Positions 55,570-63,622 of a stretch of DNA of 64,000 bases are shown one piece after another. The notes under the pieces were generated by a model that did not search any database, was not told where the DNA came from, and worked only from the letters and a program-made list of their open reading frames with translations. The DNA comes from Lactiplantibacillus mudanjiangensis (GTDB lineage: Bacteria > Bacillota > Bacilli > Lactobacillales > Lactobacillaceae), in the NCBI RefSeq assembly GCF_005405385.1, contig NZ_BJDY01000001.1:62001-126000 (forward strand), given 5' to 3'. A program made the translations under genes and the position numbers. Positions within the stretch are counted from its first letter, which is position 1; every line of letters starts with the position of its first letter.

Positions 55570-56302
55570 AGTTTACTTGTCGATATTGAAGTGGGGAGAC
55601 ACCAACCTTTTTCCGGAAAACGCGGCTAAAATAGTGGGCGTCTTCATAGCCCACTTTATGAGCAATCTCACCAACTGAATATTGTAAGCTGGGATTTCGC
55701 AGGAGTTCTTGGGCTTTAGTCATGCGATAATCGATTAAATATTCTGAAAAAGTTTGTCCGCAGTTTTGTTTCAATTGTTTACTTAAATGGGTTTCACTAA
55801 CGAATAAACGTTGTGCGGCTTGAGCTAATGATAAATTATGATCAGAGTAATGGGCTTCAATATAAGCTTGCCCGCTTTGTGCCAAATTAGTTGTGCTGGC
55901 AGTTCGTACGGTAACCGTTGGCGTTAGTTGCGTTTTAAATGTTTGCATGAGTTTTTGCAAGTCTGATCGTGGGATCGGCTTTAACAAATAATCTAAAACA
56001 TTTAATTTTACGGCCCGGCGTGCGAAGTCGAAATCATCGTATCCACTAATAATGACGATTAAGGTCTGTGGAGATCGCTGATTGATGAGCTCAATTAAAT
56101 CCAAGCCGTTCAGGTCACCTAGATTAATATCAATTAACGCGGCGGCAACTGAGTGATGTTCGAAGTAAGCTAATGCTTGTTGACCATTGGCGGCCATATC
56201 AATAACGTCAAAAGGGGTAGCCAGTTGACTCAAGTAGTGGGCTAACCCATTGCGTAAAGCTTGTTCATCATCAACGATTAATAAGTTTTGCATATTAGAC
56301 AT
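55568..56302 (-). CDS. AraC-type response regulator (YesN-like)
   Basis: 244 aa. Receiver about 5-120 with phospho-acceptor Asp58 (ALIDINL) and Lys in LLKPIPR; AraC-type double HTH about 148-243 (LSLAQAAQRLFVSETHLSKQLKQ and SVGEIAHKVGYEDAHYFSRVFRK). The start overlaps the kinase gene by 8 bases. Its likely target is the divergent flavoprotein gene, whose promoter has a 20-base-spaced direct repeat. Output is transcription activation (inference). Confidence 0.9.
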   Translation of the reverse strand: MSNMQNLLIVDDEQALRNGLAHYLSQLATPFDVIDMAANGQQALAYFEHHSVAAALIDINLGDLNGLDLIELINQRSPQTLIVIISGYDDFDFARRAVKLNVLDYLLKPIPRSDLQKLMQTFKTQLTPTVTVRTASTTNLAQSGQAYIEAHYSDHNLSLAQAAQRLFVSETHLSKQLKQNCGQTFSEYLIDYRMTKAQELLRNPSLQYSVGEIAHKVGYEDAHYFSRVFRKKVGVSPLQYRQVN

Positions 56303-57875
56303 CCCCTTTGATTATTGGTAGATCAAGCTGAACAGTAGTTAGGGTTTCGGTGCTAGTAAAGTGAAGGGTAGCTCGTCCATCGTAAAATAAATGAAGGCGT
56401 TGCCGGAGATTATAAATGCCATAACCATTTTGACCACCTTGATAAGTGCCGGCGTTCAATGCTGCTAAAGTGGTTTCAGGGATGGGTGCGCCATCATTAC
56501 TAACGGTTAGTCGTAAAGTGGTATGATTCAACACTTGTCCTTGAATAAACAGTTGTCCATGTCCATGATTAGCCGGTCGTAAGCCATGATTGATCGCATT
56601 TTCAACTAACGGTTGTAAGCTGAAATGCAGTAGCGGTTGGTTCAATAGATCAGCGGGCACGTTGTAATCCCAGCGCGCCAGTTGTGGATGACGAACGGCT
56701 TGAATATTGAGGTAGCTTTTTACATGAGTTAATTCATCAGCTAATGTGATGGTGTCTTGCCCATGATTGAGTCCTTTGCGGAAAAACAAACTCAGGTTTT
56801 CCAACATGGTGACCGCTGCATCCGGGTCATCGCCCAGAATTTGCCACTGAATGGTGTCTAATGTGTTATATAAAAAGTGCGGTTGAATTTGAGCTTGCAA
56901 CACTTGAATTGCAGCATCGCGAGATTTCGTTTCATTGAGATATACTTCAGCTAGCATCTGATTAAATGTGGTGGCTAAACTTTTGATTTCGGTTGGCCCC
57001 GCTTCAACGGCGCGAACCTGGCGATTGCCGTTTTGAACTTGAGTCATGGTGGTCGTTAGGGACACCATTGGTTGAATGATCTGTCGTAATAATAAAATTA
57101 ATAATAGTCCTAAAAGGCCAATGACCACTAAAGCAATGACAATTAGTAAACGTAAGAGTTGTTGGGTGTTTTCACCGAGTCGTTTTTTAGGCACGATGTA
57201 ATTAACTTTCCATTGAGGTAATAGGCTTAGTGAGGCTGTTAGTAGTAATTCGGTTTTGGGATTAACTTGTGGTGAGTCATTGTCGGCGCTTAAAATGACA
57301 CCCTTGCCATCATAGATCGTCAAGTTTTTCGCTAGGGCTTCGACCTTAGTTAGTGGGACTGCCGCGGCTAAATAAGTTGTGTCATCAGTTAAGGGTCGTG
57401 CTAATCGGTATAAAATAATCACGATGGATCGATGATCTTCTCGTGAGGTTAGTAAATTACTGACGGCATAGTGGCGTTTGGGATGTGCGACTAGTTCTTG
57501 GTAATATTGTCGGTTTCGAACTGAAAAATCGGGATAATCAGGTGAATGTGAAATACCATCCTTAGAAACCAACCGGATGGAGCCGTAATTATGGTGATCA
57601 AAATTTTCTACGGCGTTGGTTTCTTGGAAGAGCGCGTCCCGTGAATAAGACTGTCGGGCTGGTAAATCAGCTAGTAATCGCAGTTCAGCCAGACGTTCGC
57701 CAAACCAGCTGTTGATTTGATCGGTCCGATTATCGACCACGCGCTGCGTCACTGATGTATTCAACGGTAAAATATTGCGGCTCATTTCTAGTTTCATTGT
57801 CAGATAGATTAAGCCAATGAGACTTAATGAGGTAATGAGAAATAATCCCACAGTTTGTTTTTTGAGTGAGTGCAT
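56295..57875 (-). CDS. sensor histidine kinase (YesM-like, HisKA_7TM-free, extracellular Cache-type sensor)
   Basis: 526 aa, GGGGGGA before the ATG at 57875. Helix 1 about 8-27, extracellular sensor about 28-235 resembling a dCache fold (RNRQYYQELVAHPKRHYAVSN, YLAAAVPLTKVEALAKN), helix 2 about 238-262, HAMP, then the His_kinase block QAQIQPHFLYNTLDTIQW with His333, N box LVENAINHGL and G box NGYGIYNLRQRL. Divergent to the lipoprotein flavoreductase, so its ligand may be that enzyme's substrate, e.g. a dicarboxylate or other electron acceptor (inference). Confidence 0.9.
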   Translation of the reverse strand: MHSLKKQTVGLFLITSLSLIGLIYLTMKLEMSRNILPLNTSVTQRVVDNRTDQINSWFGERLAELRLLADLPARQSYSRDALFQETNAVENFDHHNYGSIRLVSKDGISHSPDYPDFSVRNRQYYQELVAHPKRHYAVSNLLTSREDHRSIVIILYRLARPLTDDTTYLAAAVPLTKVEALAKNLTIYDGKGVILSADNDSPQVNPKTELLLTASLSLLPQWKVNYIVPKKRLGENTQQLLRLLIVIALVVIGLLGLLLILLLRQIIQPMVSLTTTMTQVQNGNRQVRAVEAGPTEIKSLATTFNQMLAEVYLNETKSRDAAIQVLQAQIQPHFLYNTLDTIQWQILGDDPDAAVTMLENLSLFFRKGLNHGQDTITLADELTHVKSYLNIQAVRHPQLARWDYNVPADLLNQPLLHFSLQPLVENAINHGLRPANHGHGQLFIQGQVLNHTTLRLTVSNDGAPIPETTLAALNAGTYQGGQNGYGIYNLRQRLHLFYDGRATLHFTSTETLTTVQLDLPIIKGDV

Positions 57876-57926
57876 GTTGGTGTCCCCCCGAACGCCTTTT
57901 TGTACATTATTTCACGAATAGACCAG

Positions 57927-57955
57927 AAAAGTCCACCTAATCTCTAAAAAGTCCA
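57927..57955. promoter_or_regulatory. candidate AraC-type direct repeat operator
   Basis: AAAAGTCCA at 57927-57935 and again at 57947-57955, exactly 20 bases apart. The second copy overlaps the -35 position of a TATTAT -10 (57970-57975) for the flavoprotein gene, the usual place for an AraC-family activator. Confidence 0.6.
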
Positions 57956-57971
57956 ACGAAAACGCTCAGTA

Positions 57972-57998
57972 TTATTGATATCCTAACCTTATCAATAA
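57972..57998 (+). promoter_or_regulatory. inverted repeat in promoter/5' UTR of the flavoprotein gene
   Basis: TTATTGATA - 9 - TATCAATAA, perfect. It could be a second regulator's site or a 5' mRNA hairpin; it begins in the -10 region and ends 20 bases before the start codon. Confidence 0.5.
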
Positions 57999-58018
57999 AT
58001 AGCGGAGGGGATTTTGAG

Positions 58019-59776
58019 ATGAAAAAACAATTATGTGCTATTTTGACAGCGGTCACAACTGGCCTGTTACTAACGGCTTGTTCAATGGCAAGCAAAACGC
58101 AAACGGTTGAAGGCACTGGAACGGGGAAACATGGTGAGATTAAAGTTGCGGTGACGTTTAAAGGCAATAAGATTGAAAAGATCAAGGTCTTAAGTCAAAA
58201 CGAAAATAAAGTCTTGGCGAAACCAGTCTATAGCCAGCTAAAGGATACGATTGTCGCTAAAAATTCAACGGATGTTGATGTGATTAGTGGGTCAACGTAT
58301 ACGAGCAAAGGGTATATCGCGGCGATCAATGCAGCAGTTAAAAAGGCCGGGATTACCTTAAAAACAACGAAGACAAAGTCGAAGTCAACGGAACCAAAAG
58401 TTGGCAAAACTAATCATTTTGATGTTGTGGTGGTCGGTTCCGGTGGTGGTGGCTTTAGTGCCGCAATCGAAGCTAAAAAAGCCGGTAAAAAGGTGGCTAT
58501 CATTGAAAAGATGCCAACCGTTGGGGGCAATACGTTGATTTCCGGTGGTGAAATGAATGCCCCTGGTAACTGGGTCCAAAAGAAGCTCGGTATCAAAGGA
58601 GACTCCGTAAAGAGCTACTACAAAGACACCATGAAAGGTGGCGACTACCTCGGTGATCCGAAGATGGTGCACATTTTAGCCAATAATGCGCTAGGTTCAG
58701 CGAAGTGGTTGCGTAATGATATTCATGTGAAATTCATCAATGATCAACTGTTCCAATTTGGGGGACATAGCTATAAACGGGCGCTGATCCCAGTAGGACA
58801 TACGGGACAAGAGTTGGTCACCAAGTTGGACAAGAAAGCTAAATCATTGAAGATTCCAATTTATACCAATATGAAGGCCAAAAGTTTAATTAAACGTAAT
58901 GACCGAATTGTCGGCGTTAAAGCTCGGTATCAAGATAAAAAGAATGTGACGTTCAATGCTAAAAAGGCCGTGATTTTAACGACTGGTGGTTTTGGATCGA
59001 ACGTAAAAATGCGGACCAAATATAACAAAGAATATGACAAACGCTACAAGTCAACGGATACAGCCGGTACGATGGGTGATGGAATCGTGATGGCACAAAA
59101 CGTTGGGGCCAAGTTAACGAATATGAAATATATTCAAACGTACCCAATTGCTAATCCGAAGACGGGGATGATTTCCTTGTTGGCTGATACGCGTTTTGAT
59201 GGCGCAATTTTAGTCAACCAAGAAGGCAATCGCTTTGTTGAAGAATTGGAACGGCGTGATGTCATTTCTAAGGCGATCTTAAAACAAACCGGTGGCTACA
59301 CGTATCAAATCTGGAATGATAAGATTGATGGGATTTCTAAGACGAAAGCTGCTCATAAAGCGGAATACAACGAATTGATCAAACAAGGATTACTTTATAA
59401 AGCTGATACGATCGATGAATTGGCCAAGGACTTCAAGATTGATCCGGCCGCTTTAAAAGCCACAATCAAAAAAGTCAATCGTTACGCCAAAACGGGTAAA
59501 GATAAAGACTTCCATCATCGGGCTGGGTTAGTCTCTTTAGCTAAAGGGCCTTACTATATTGAAAAAGCGGTGCCATCTGTGCATCATACGATGGGTGGTC
59601 TGGTGATCAATGAAAAGACCGAAGTGCTCAATAAAAAGGGTAAAGCCATTCCAGGTTTATATGCCGCTGGTGAATTAACGGGTGTTATCCAGGGGTCTAA
59701 CCGCTTAGGTGGTAACGCGATCGCCGATATCATCACGTTTGGTCGGATTGCGGGTAAGACAGCAGGAAAACTTTAA
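58019..59776 (+). CDS. extracellular flavoprotein reductase: lipoprotein with FMN-binding and FAD (fumarate reductase-type) domains
   Basis: 585 aa, GGAGGGG before ATG 58019. Lipobox LLTAC with Cys21 shows it is displayed outside the membrane. FMN_bind domain about 38-115, with DVISGSTYTS: Thr93 fits the ApbE flavinylation motif (D-x-x-S/T-G-A/S-T). FAD_binding_2/fumarate reductase domain about 135-585: dinucleotide motif VVGSGGGGFSAA, RFDGAILVNQEGNRFVEEL, HHTMGGL and SNRLGGNA. Such surface reductases take electrons from flavinylated carriers or a membrane quinone/NADH system and reduce fumarate, urocanate, methacrylate or similar acids; the exact acceptor is open. Divergent from its likely two-component regulators. 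Confidence 0.9.
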   Translation: MKKQLCAILTAVTTGLLLTACSMASKTQTVEGTGTGKHGEIKVAVTFKGNKIEKIKVLSQNENKVLAKPVYSQLKDTIVAKNSTDVDVISGSTYTSKGYIAAINAAVKKAGITLKTTKTKSKSTEPKVGKTNHFDVVVVGSGGGGFSAAIEAKKAGKKVAIIEKMPTVGGNTLISGGEMNAPGNWVQKKLGIKGDSVKSYYKDTMKGGDYLGDPKMVHILANNALGSAKWLRNDIHVKFINDQLFQFGGHSYKRALIPVGHTGQELVTKLDKKAKSLKIPIYTNMKAKSLIKRNDRIVGVKARYQDKKNVTFNAKKAVILTTGGFGSNVKMRTKYNKEYDKRYKSTDTAGTMGDGIVMAQNVGAKLTNMKYIQTYPIANPKTGMISLLADTRFDGAILVNQEGNRFVEELERRDVISKAILKQTGGYTYQIWNDKIDGISKTKAAHKAEYNELIKQGLLYKADTIDELAKDFKIDPAALKATIKKVNRYAKTGKDKDFHHRAGLVSLAKGPYYIEKAVPSVHHTMGGLVINEKTEVLNKKGKAIPGLYAAGELTGVIQGSNRLGGNAIADIITFGRIAGKTAGKL

Positions 59777-59792
59777 ATTGCTAATTTCTCAA

Positions 59793-59826
59793 ACGGCGAA
59801 CCGAAACTGGGTCGCCGTTTTTTTTA
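59793..59826 (+). terminator. Rho-independent terminator
   Basis: ACGGCGAACC / GGGTCGCCGT with T8, 17 bases after the flavoprotein stop. Confidence 0.88.
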
Positions 59827-59830
59827 AAAC

Positions 59831-59884
59831 AAAAAACCTGTTATTCATATAACCGAGTTTTGCTCGACTATCAATAACAGGCTT
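59831..59884 (-). terminator. terminator of the MazEF-type operon
   Basis: Minus strand CCTGTTATT (59881-59873) and AATAACAGG (59845-59837) around an inner CGAG/CTCG stem, then T6. Confidence 0.75.
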
Positions 59885-59891
59885 GATGCTT

Positions 59892-60245
59892 TTAGAAAAT
59901 TTGTTTCGCACGTTTTAGCAAATCTTTAACGATTTTTGGTTGAAGATGGCCAATTATTTTTCCGTGACGACCTTCAAAGTCAAAATTTGGCATTTGATAG
60001 GTCACAATGCTGCCGTGGATACCACTGGCGATATCGGCAATTGGAACATACATTGGCCCATTTCTTAGTTTTGAAGTAATTGGCATGCCAATAATCATGC
60101 CGGTATAAGCGTTATACTGAGTCTTTGAGATCACAACAAATGGTCTTCTGATATTCCCAACGGCCGGATCATGTCCGCCTTCTTCGTGACCAACATGGGG
60201 TTCAGCATCAATCATAATTAAGTCACCTTGTTTTGGACTTACCAT
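59892..60245 (-). CDS. MazF/PemK-family endoribonuclease toxin
   Basis: 117 aa. Typical PemK barrel: PKQGDLIMIDAEP near the N-terminus, RRPFVVISKTQYNAYTGMIIGMPIT with the catalytic Arg-x-x-hhhS block, then HGSIVTYQMPNFDF and IGHLQPKIV. Such toxins cleave mRNA at short sequences. Start overlaps the antitoxin by 7 bases, the standard module order. Ends at a hairpin. Confidence 0.88.
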   Translation of the reverse strand: MVSPKQGDLIMIDAEPHVGHEEGGHDPAVGNIRRPFVVISKTQYNAYTGMIIGMPITSKLRNGPMYVPIADIASGIHGSIVTYQMPNFDFEGRHGKIIGHLQPKIVKDLLKRAKQIF

Positions 60246-60523
60246 TCGACGCCTTCCTTACCAACGGAGGATATTAAACCGTAGTTGCCATCAAGTTCTA
60301 GATTTTTTTGAAAATCAACGGTAGCATACTCACCATTAGTCCAGGGGTTATCATCTCGACTGACTGGCTGGTATTCGAGCGTACCATCAGCTTTTTTTCG
60401 TAGAATAAATTTAGTGTTATCAGTTACGCCGGCCGAAACTGGCACAGTTAACATTAATGAGTTACCGACTTTTCGAGTGGCATATTCACCGATAATACGG
60501 CTTTTTGAACTAGCTTTTTTCAT
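60239..60523 (-). CDS. MazE/PemI-like antitoxin (AbrB/SpoVT fold)
   Basis: 94 aa from ATG 60523, AGGAGGG upstream; an earlier in-frame start is unsupported. N-terminal DNA-binding swapped-hairpin motif TRKVGNSLMLTVPVSAGV, then an acidic C-terminal tail (TVDFQKNLELDGNYGLI) that should thread over the toxin. Binds its own operator with the toxin. Confidence 0.82.
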   Translation of the reverse strand: MKKASSKSRIIGEYATRKVGNSLMLTVPVSAGVTDNTKFILRKKADGTLEYQPVSRDDNPWTNGEYATVDFQKNLELDGNYGLISSVGKEGVEW

Positions 60524-60539
60524 TGTCAGCCCTCCTTTT

Positions 60540-60557
60540 GTATAAACTAGTATATAC
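60540..60557. promoter_or_regulatory. candidate operator of the MazEF-type operon
   Basis: GTATA.ACTAGT.TATAC, an 18-base dyad matching at 16 positions, 17 bases upstream of the antitoxin start and overlapping likely -10 sequence. Confidence 0.55.
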
Positions 60558-60818
60558 ACAGGATGAGCTGATTTCAAGTGAATAAGCTTAATGAGTAGCT
60601 AAAAATAACTTATTCTGTAAACAGAAAATGACTACGGATTTTTAGATGTGTGGCAGTTGTTCCACCTTCTTTATGAGATGGCGACTTAAAAGTAGCTTAC
60701 ACCAACCTGGTTGCGCTAAAATAAGATGAACGAATTCGGAACCTTTAACTTGTCCAGTACCTTACTACAGGTTGTAAGCTGATTTCATCACCAAATTATT
60801 GGACGAGGAGTTGTTTAA

Positions 60819-61757
60819 ATGTTAGCCATTTTAATTGGATTAACGATCGGAATCGGGCTACCGATTCAAACGAGTATTAATTCGCGTTTGCGTGATTCCG
60901 TGGGATCGCCATTTTTAGCGTCATTGGTGTCATTTACGATTGGGACCGTGTTTTTAGCAATTGTCACATTGACGCTAGATCATACGCTTTTATTTTCGGC
61001 GGGATTATTTGCGTCGCAACCGTGGTGGCTATGGCTCGGTGGCCTGTTTGGGGTTATTTATCTAACGGGAAATATTTTACTGTTTCCGAAATTAGGTAGC
61101 GTACAAACGGTTATCATGCCTGTTTTAGGTCAGATTTTGATGGGGTTGTTGATTGATAATTATGGCTGGTTTGACTCAAAAGTGACGGCGTTAACGGTCA
61201 CACGCGGGTTAGGGGCGTTGTTGGTCTTACTCGGTGTGATTTGTACGGTTGCACTGAGCAACTACCTAGCTAATCGGCATCAAGTTGCAGAAACTAAACC
61301 GGCGCCAGGATTGTGGCTTTGGCGATTAACTGGGGTGTTAACTGGGATGCTAAGTGCTTCACAAACGGCGGTTAACGGGCATTTGGGTGTCGTTTTAGGT
61401 TCATCATTAGAGGCCGCACTTGTGTCATTTTTTGTGGGTGCTGTTGCTTTATTATTGATCGTGCTAGTGACACGGACACCTGTCCAATTGGCAACGCCAG
61501 CCTCAGCCACGCATAATCCATGGTGGATGTGGGTTGGTGGATTAATTGGTGCGCTATATGTGCTTGGCAACGTGGTCCTCGTACCAATTGTCGGCACTGG
61601 TCTAGCTGTCGTGATTGTGCTAGTTGGTCTAATGGCAGGGAGCTTACTCATTGATCAGTTCGGCTGGTTAGGTGCAAAACGACATCCAATTACGATGGTA
61701 CAAGTTGTGGGACTCGTGATCATGATTGTGGGTGTGGTTTTGATTCGGTTAGTTTAA
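60819..61757 (+). CDS. DMT-superfamily transporter (duplicated DUF606/YdcZ)
   Basis: 312 aa, GAGGAGT before ATG 60819. Ten helices in two homologous halves of about 150 residues, each with an INSRLR/VNGHLG-type start, PWWLWLGG(L)FG / NPWWMWVGGLIGA and LLIDNYGW / LLIDQFGW. YdcZ proteins are usually half-size; this is the fused form. Substrate unknown. Own terminator. Confidence 0.86.
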   Translation: MLAILIGLTIGIGLPIQTSINSRLRDSVGSPFLASLVSFTIGTVFLAIVTLTLDHTLLFSAGLFASQPWWLWLGGLFGVIYLTGNILLFPKLGSVQTVIMPVLGQILMGLLIDNYGWFDSKVTALTVTRGLGALLVLLGVICTVALSNYLANRHQVAETKPAPGLWLWRLTGVLTGMLSASQTAVNGHLGVVLGSSLEAALVSFFVGAVALLLIVLVTRTPVQLATPASATHNPWWMWVGGLIGALYVLGNVVLVPIVGTGLAVVIVLVGLMAGSLLIDQFGWLGAKRHPITMVQVVGLVIMIVGVVLIRLV

Positions 61758-61784
61758 AAGGAATATAGAATTTAATTCTAGCAA

Positions 61785-61820
61785 AAAGGAGCCAGCGTGT
61801 GATTACGTTGGCTTCTTTTT
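61785..61820 (+). terminator. Rho-independent terminator
   Basis: GAGCCAGCGT / ACGTTGGCTTC with T run. Confidence 0.82.
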
Positions 61821-61929
61821 ATAACCAATCATTTTGTCATTAAAATATAATCAAAATAATCTTTATTGATAGCGTTTAACTATAATAATCTGAAAGTGAA
61901 TAAAATCACAATGTGTTAGTAGAAGAACG

Positions 61930-62331
61930 GTGCTTATTGTCTTGCCAGGAGTAATTGCAGTTAACGGTACATTGGCAGTTACTGGTACCGCAGTGATGAC
62001 TAAAGGAATAAATGACTTAGTTAATGGTGTGACAACAACTCAGTTTAATAATGGTGATCGACCGGAAAGTCGCACCTTTGCAAAAGGGATTGAGGGAAAA
62101 TACAATGGAAAAAAAGTACATTATCGAGTGGATGCAGAACCACAAGGTAAAAAGCTACAAATCCAGTGTAATGAAAATAAAGTTCCTGATTTTAGATTGA
62201 AATATGAAAAAATAAATTCAATTAAAGATGCCATTGAACAAATTCCAAAAGCTGTGAAAAAAAATTTAACTCAAGGAAAATTACAGGATATGGCAAAAGC
62301 TGTATATCGAGCTGCTCAGTCATTAAAATAG
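61930..62331 (+). CDS. orphan toxin-like C-terminal fragment
   Basis: 133 aa from GTG 61930, which has no good ribosome site; an in-frame stop (61897) ends any extension. The N-terminus is a Gly/Val/Ala hydrophobic stretch (LPGVIAVNGTLAVTGTAV) like the segment that precedes the toxin domain in LXG-type polymorphic toxins. The rest is a basic soluble domain (KYNGKKVHYRVDAEPQGKK ... KAVYRAAQSLK). The N-terminal LXG/targeting part is missing, so I read it as a silent or decayed toxin module. It is followed 11 bases later by two immunity-like genes. The family of the toxin domain is not recognised. Confidence 0.5.
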   Translation: MLIVLPGVIAVNGTLAVTGTAVMTKGINDLVNGVTTTQFNNGDRPESRTFAKGIEGKYNGKKVHYRVDAEPQGKKLQIQCNENKVPDFRLKYEKINSIKDAIEQIPKAVKKNLTQGKLQDMAKAVYRAAQSLK

Positions 62332-62342
62332 AGGAGAAGTAT

Positions 62343-62870
62343 ATGATTGCATTTGTTAAAATTGAGGATAGTAGTGTTGATGTTAATATCGGTTATACAG
62401 AAATTGCAGAAAAAATTTGGGGTTTTCAGTATAGTCAGACACCGATTTTCGTCAACCATGATAGTTACGGTATTGATTCTAATAATGGTTTCTTTTTGAG
62501 CTTTTCATTATTTTTATCAGATTATACAAAAAGATGGATACCGGTAGAAGGTAGTTGGGACTCGACAAATTTAATGGTACGTCAGGTTAAAAAGAATCCA
62601 GATCAGATTGTCATTATGACTGGATTTGAACAAGAACTCTTGATTAATCAAAAAGGTTTTTATAATTTAGTCGCTTATATTGCTAAACATATTGGCGGCA
62701 AAATTATGGTTGGTGAAAATGGTGATTGGATCGATCTAGCTACTTTTTCTAATAAATATCACGAAATTATGACAACTCCATTTGCCGAAGCAGTTGATAA
62801 AAGCATTGAGTATGGTAGCCAATTTGCACCAGGTAAAGAAGAACCAGGAATGGATCGGTATTTTTATTGA
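62343..62870 (+). CDS. putative immunity protein, copy 1
   Basis: 175 aa, GAGGAG before ATG 62343. Soluble, acidic, no signal peptide. Starts MIAFVKIEDSSVDV and carries FEQELLINQKGFYNLVAYIAK and MVGENGDWIDL; ends MDRYFY. By hand alignment about two thirds of residues are identical to the next gene over the whole length without gaps. A toxin-like fragment upstream and tandem paralogy are the hallmarks of immunity genes; the function is inferred from that alone. Confidence 0.6.
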   Translation: MIAFVKIEDSSVDVNIGYTEIAEKIWGFQYSQTPIFVNHDSYGIDSNNGFFLSFSLFLSDYTKRWIPVEGSWDSTNLMVRQVKKNPDQIVIMTGFEQELLINQKGFYNLVAYIAKHIGGKIMVGENGDWIDLATFSNKYHEIMTTPFAEAVDKSIEYGSQFAPGKEEPGMDRYFY

Positions 62871-62904
62871 TCAGATTATTGACTAGTTGGACTGGAGGAA
62901 GCTA

Positions 62905-63432
62905 ATGATTGCCTTTGTTAAGTTTGACTCTAGTGAAGCAAATGTAAGTATTGATTATATCAAGCTAGCTGAGAAAGTCTGGGGATTTGAATATAGTGAA
63001 ATGCCGATATTTGTGAATCACGGTGGTATTAAGCTAGATTCACATGACGGATTTTATCTTGATTTTTCCCTATTTTTGTCAGATTATACGGAAAAGTGGG
63101 TATCGGTAAAAGTTGGCTGGGATTCGACTGAGTTAATGATTAATCTAGTTAAGAATGTTCCAAATCAGATTGCAATCATGACCGCGTTTGAACAAGAACT
63201 TTTAATTAATCAAAAGGGATTCTATAATTTAGTGGCTTATATTGCAAAGAATGTTAACGGTGAGATCATGGTTGGCGAAAACAGTGACTGGATTGATTTA
63301 ACCACTTTCACTAATCAGTATCGTGAAATTATGACGGTACCATTTGCAGAAGCGGTTGATCAAAGTATCAAATTTGGTAGTCAGCATGCACCAGGTAAGA
63401 AAGATTCAGGAACTGATCGTTACCTTTATTAG
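62905..63432 (+). CDS. putative immunity protein, copy 2
   Basis: 175 aa from ATG 62905 after GGAGG; an in-frame TTG further upstream is not needed. Same length and blocks as copy 1 (LAEKVWGFEYSEMPIFVNH, FEQELLINQKGFYNLVAY, MVGENSDWIDL, TDRYLY). Divergence is concentrated at residues 6-22 and 40-48 and around 66-90, which may be the specificity face. 34 bases separate the two copies. Confidence 0.6.
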   Translation: MIAFVKFDSSEANVSIDYIKLAEKVWGFEYSEMPIFVNHGGIKLDSHDGFYLDFSLFLSDYTEKWVSVKVGWDSTELMINLVKNVPNQIAIMTAFEQELLINQKGFYNLVAYIAKNVNGEIMVGENSDWIDLTTFTNQYREIMTVPFAEAVDQSIKFGSQHAPGKKDSGTDRYLY

Positions 63433-63461
63433 ATAAAAAACATTCAAATCAAGAATAACTG

Positions 63462-63513
63462 GGCGTCTTGTTGGGTGTGATGCGTTTGCTGTCACCACAA
63501 CAAGGCGCTTTTT
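63462..63513 (+). terminator. Rho-independent terminator
   Basis: GCG.CTTGTTG..TGTGA / TCAC.ACAACAAGGCGC long imperfect stem and T run. Confidence 0.78.
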
Positions 63514-63622
63514 AAATTCGAAAAATAGCTTAATTAGATAAATTAAACGGATATTAGTTAAAAATGTATCTCGATAAACCACGATAATAACCAGTATCAA
63601 CAAGTTAACGAGGTGAAGTGTG

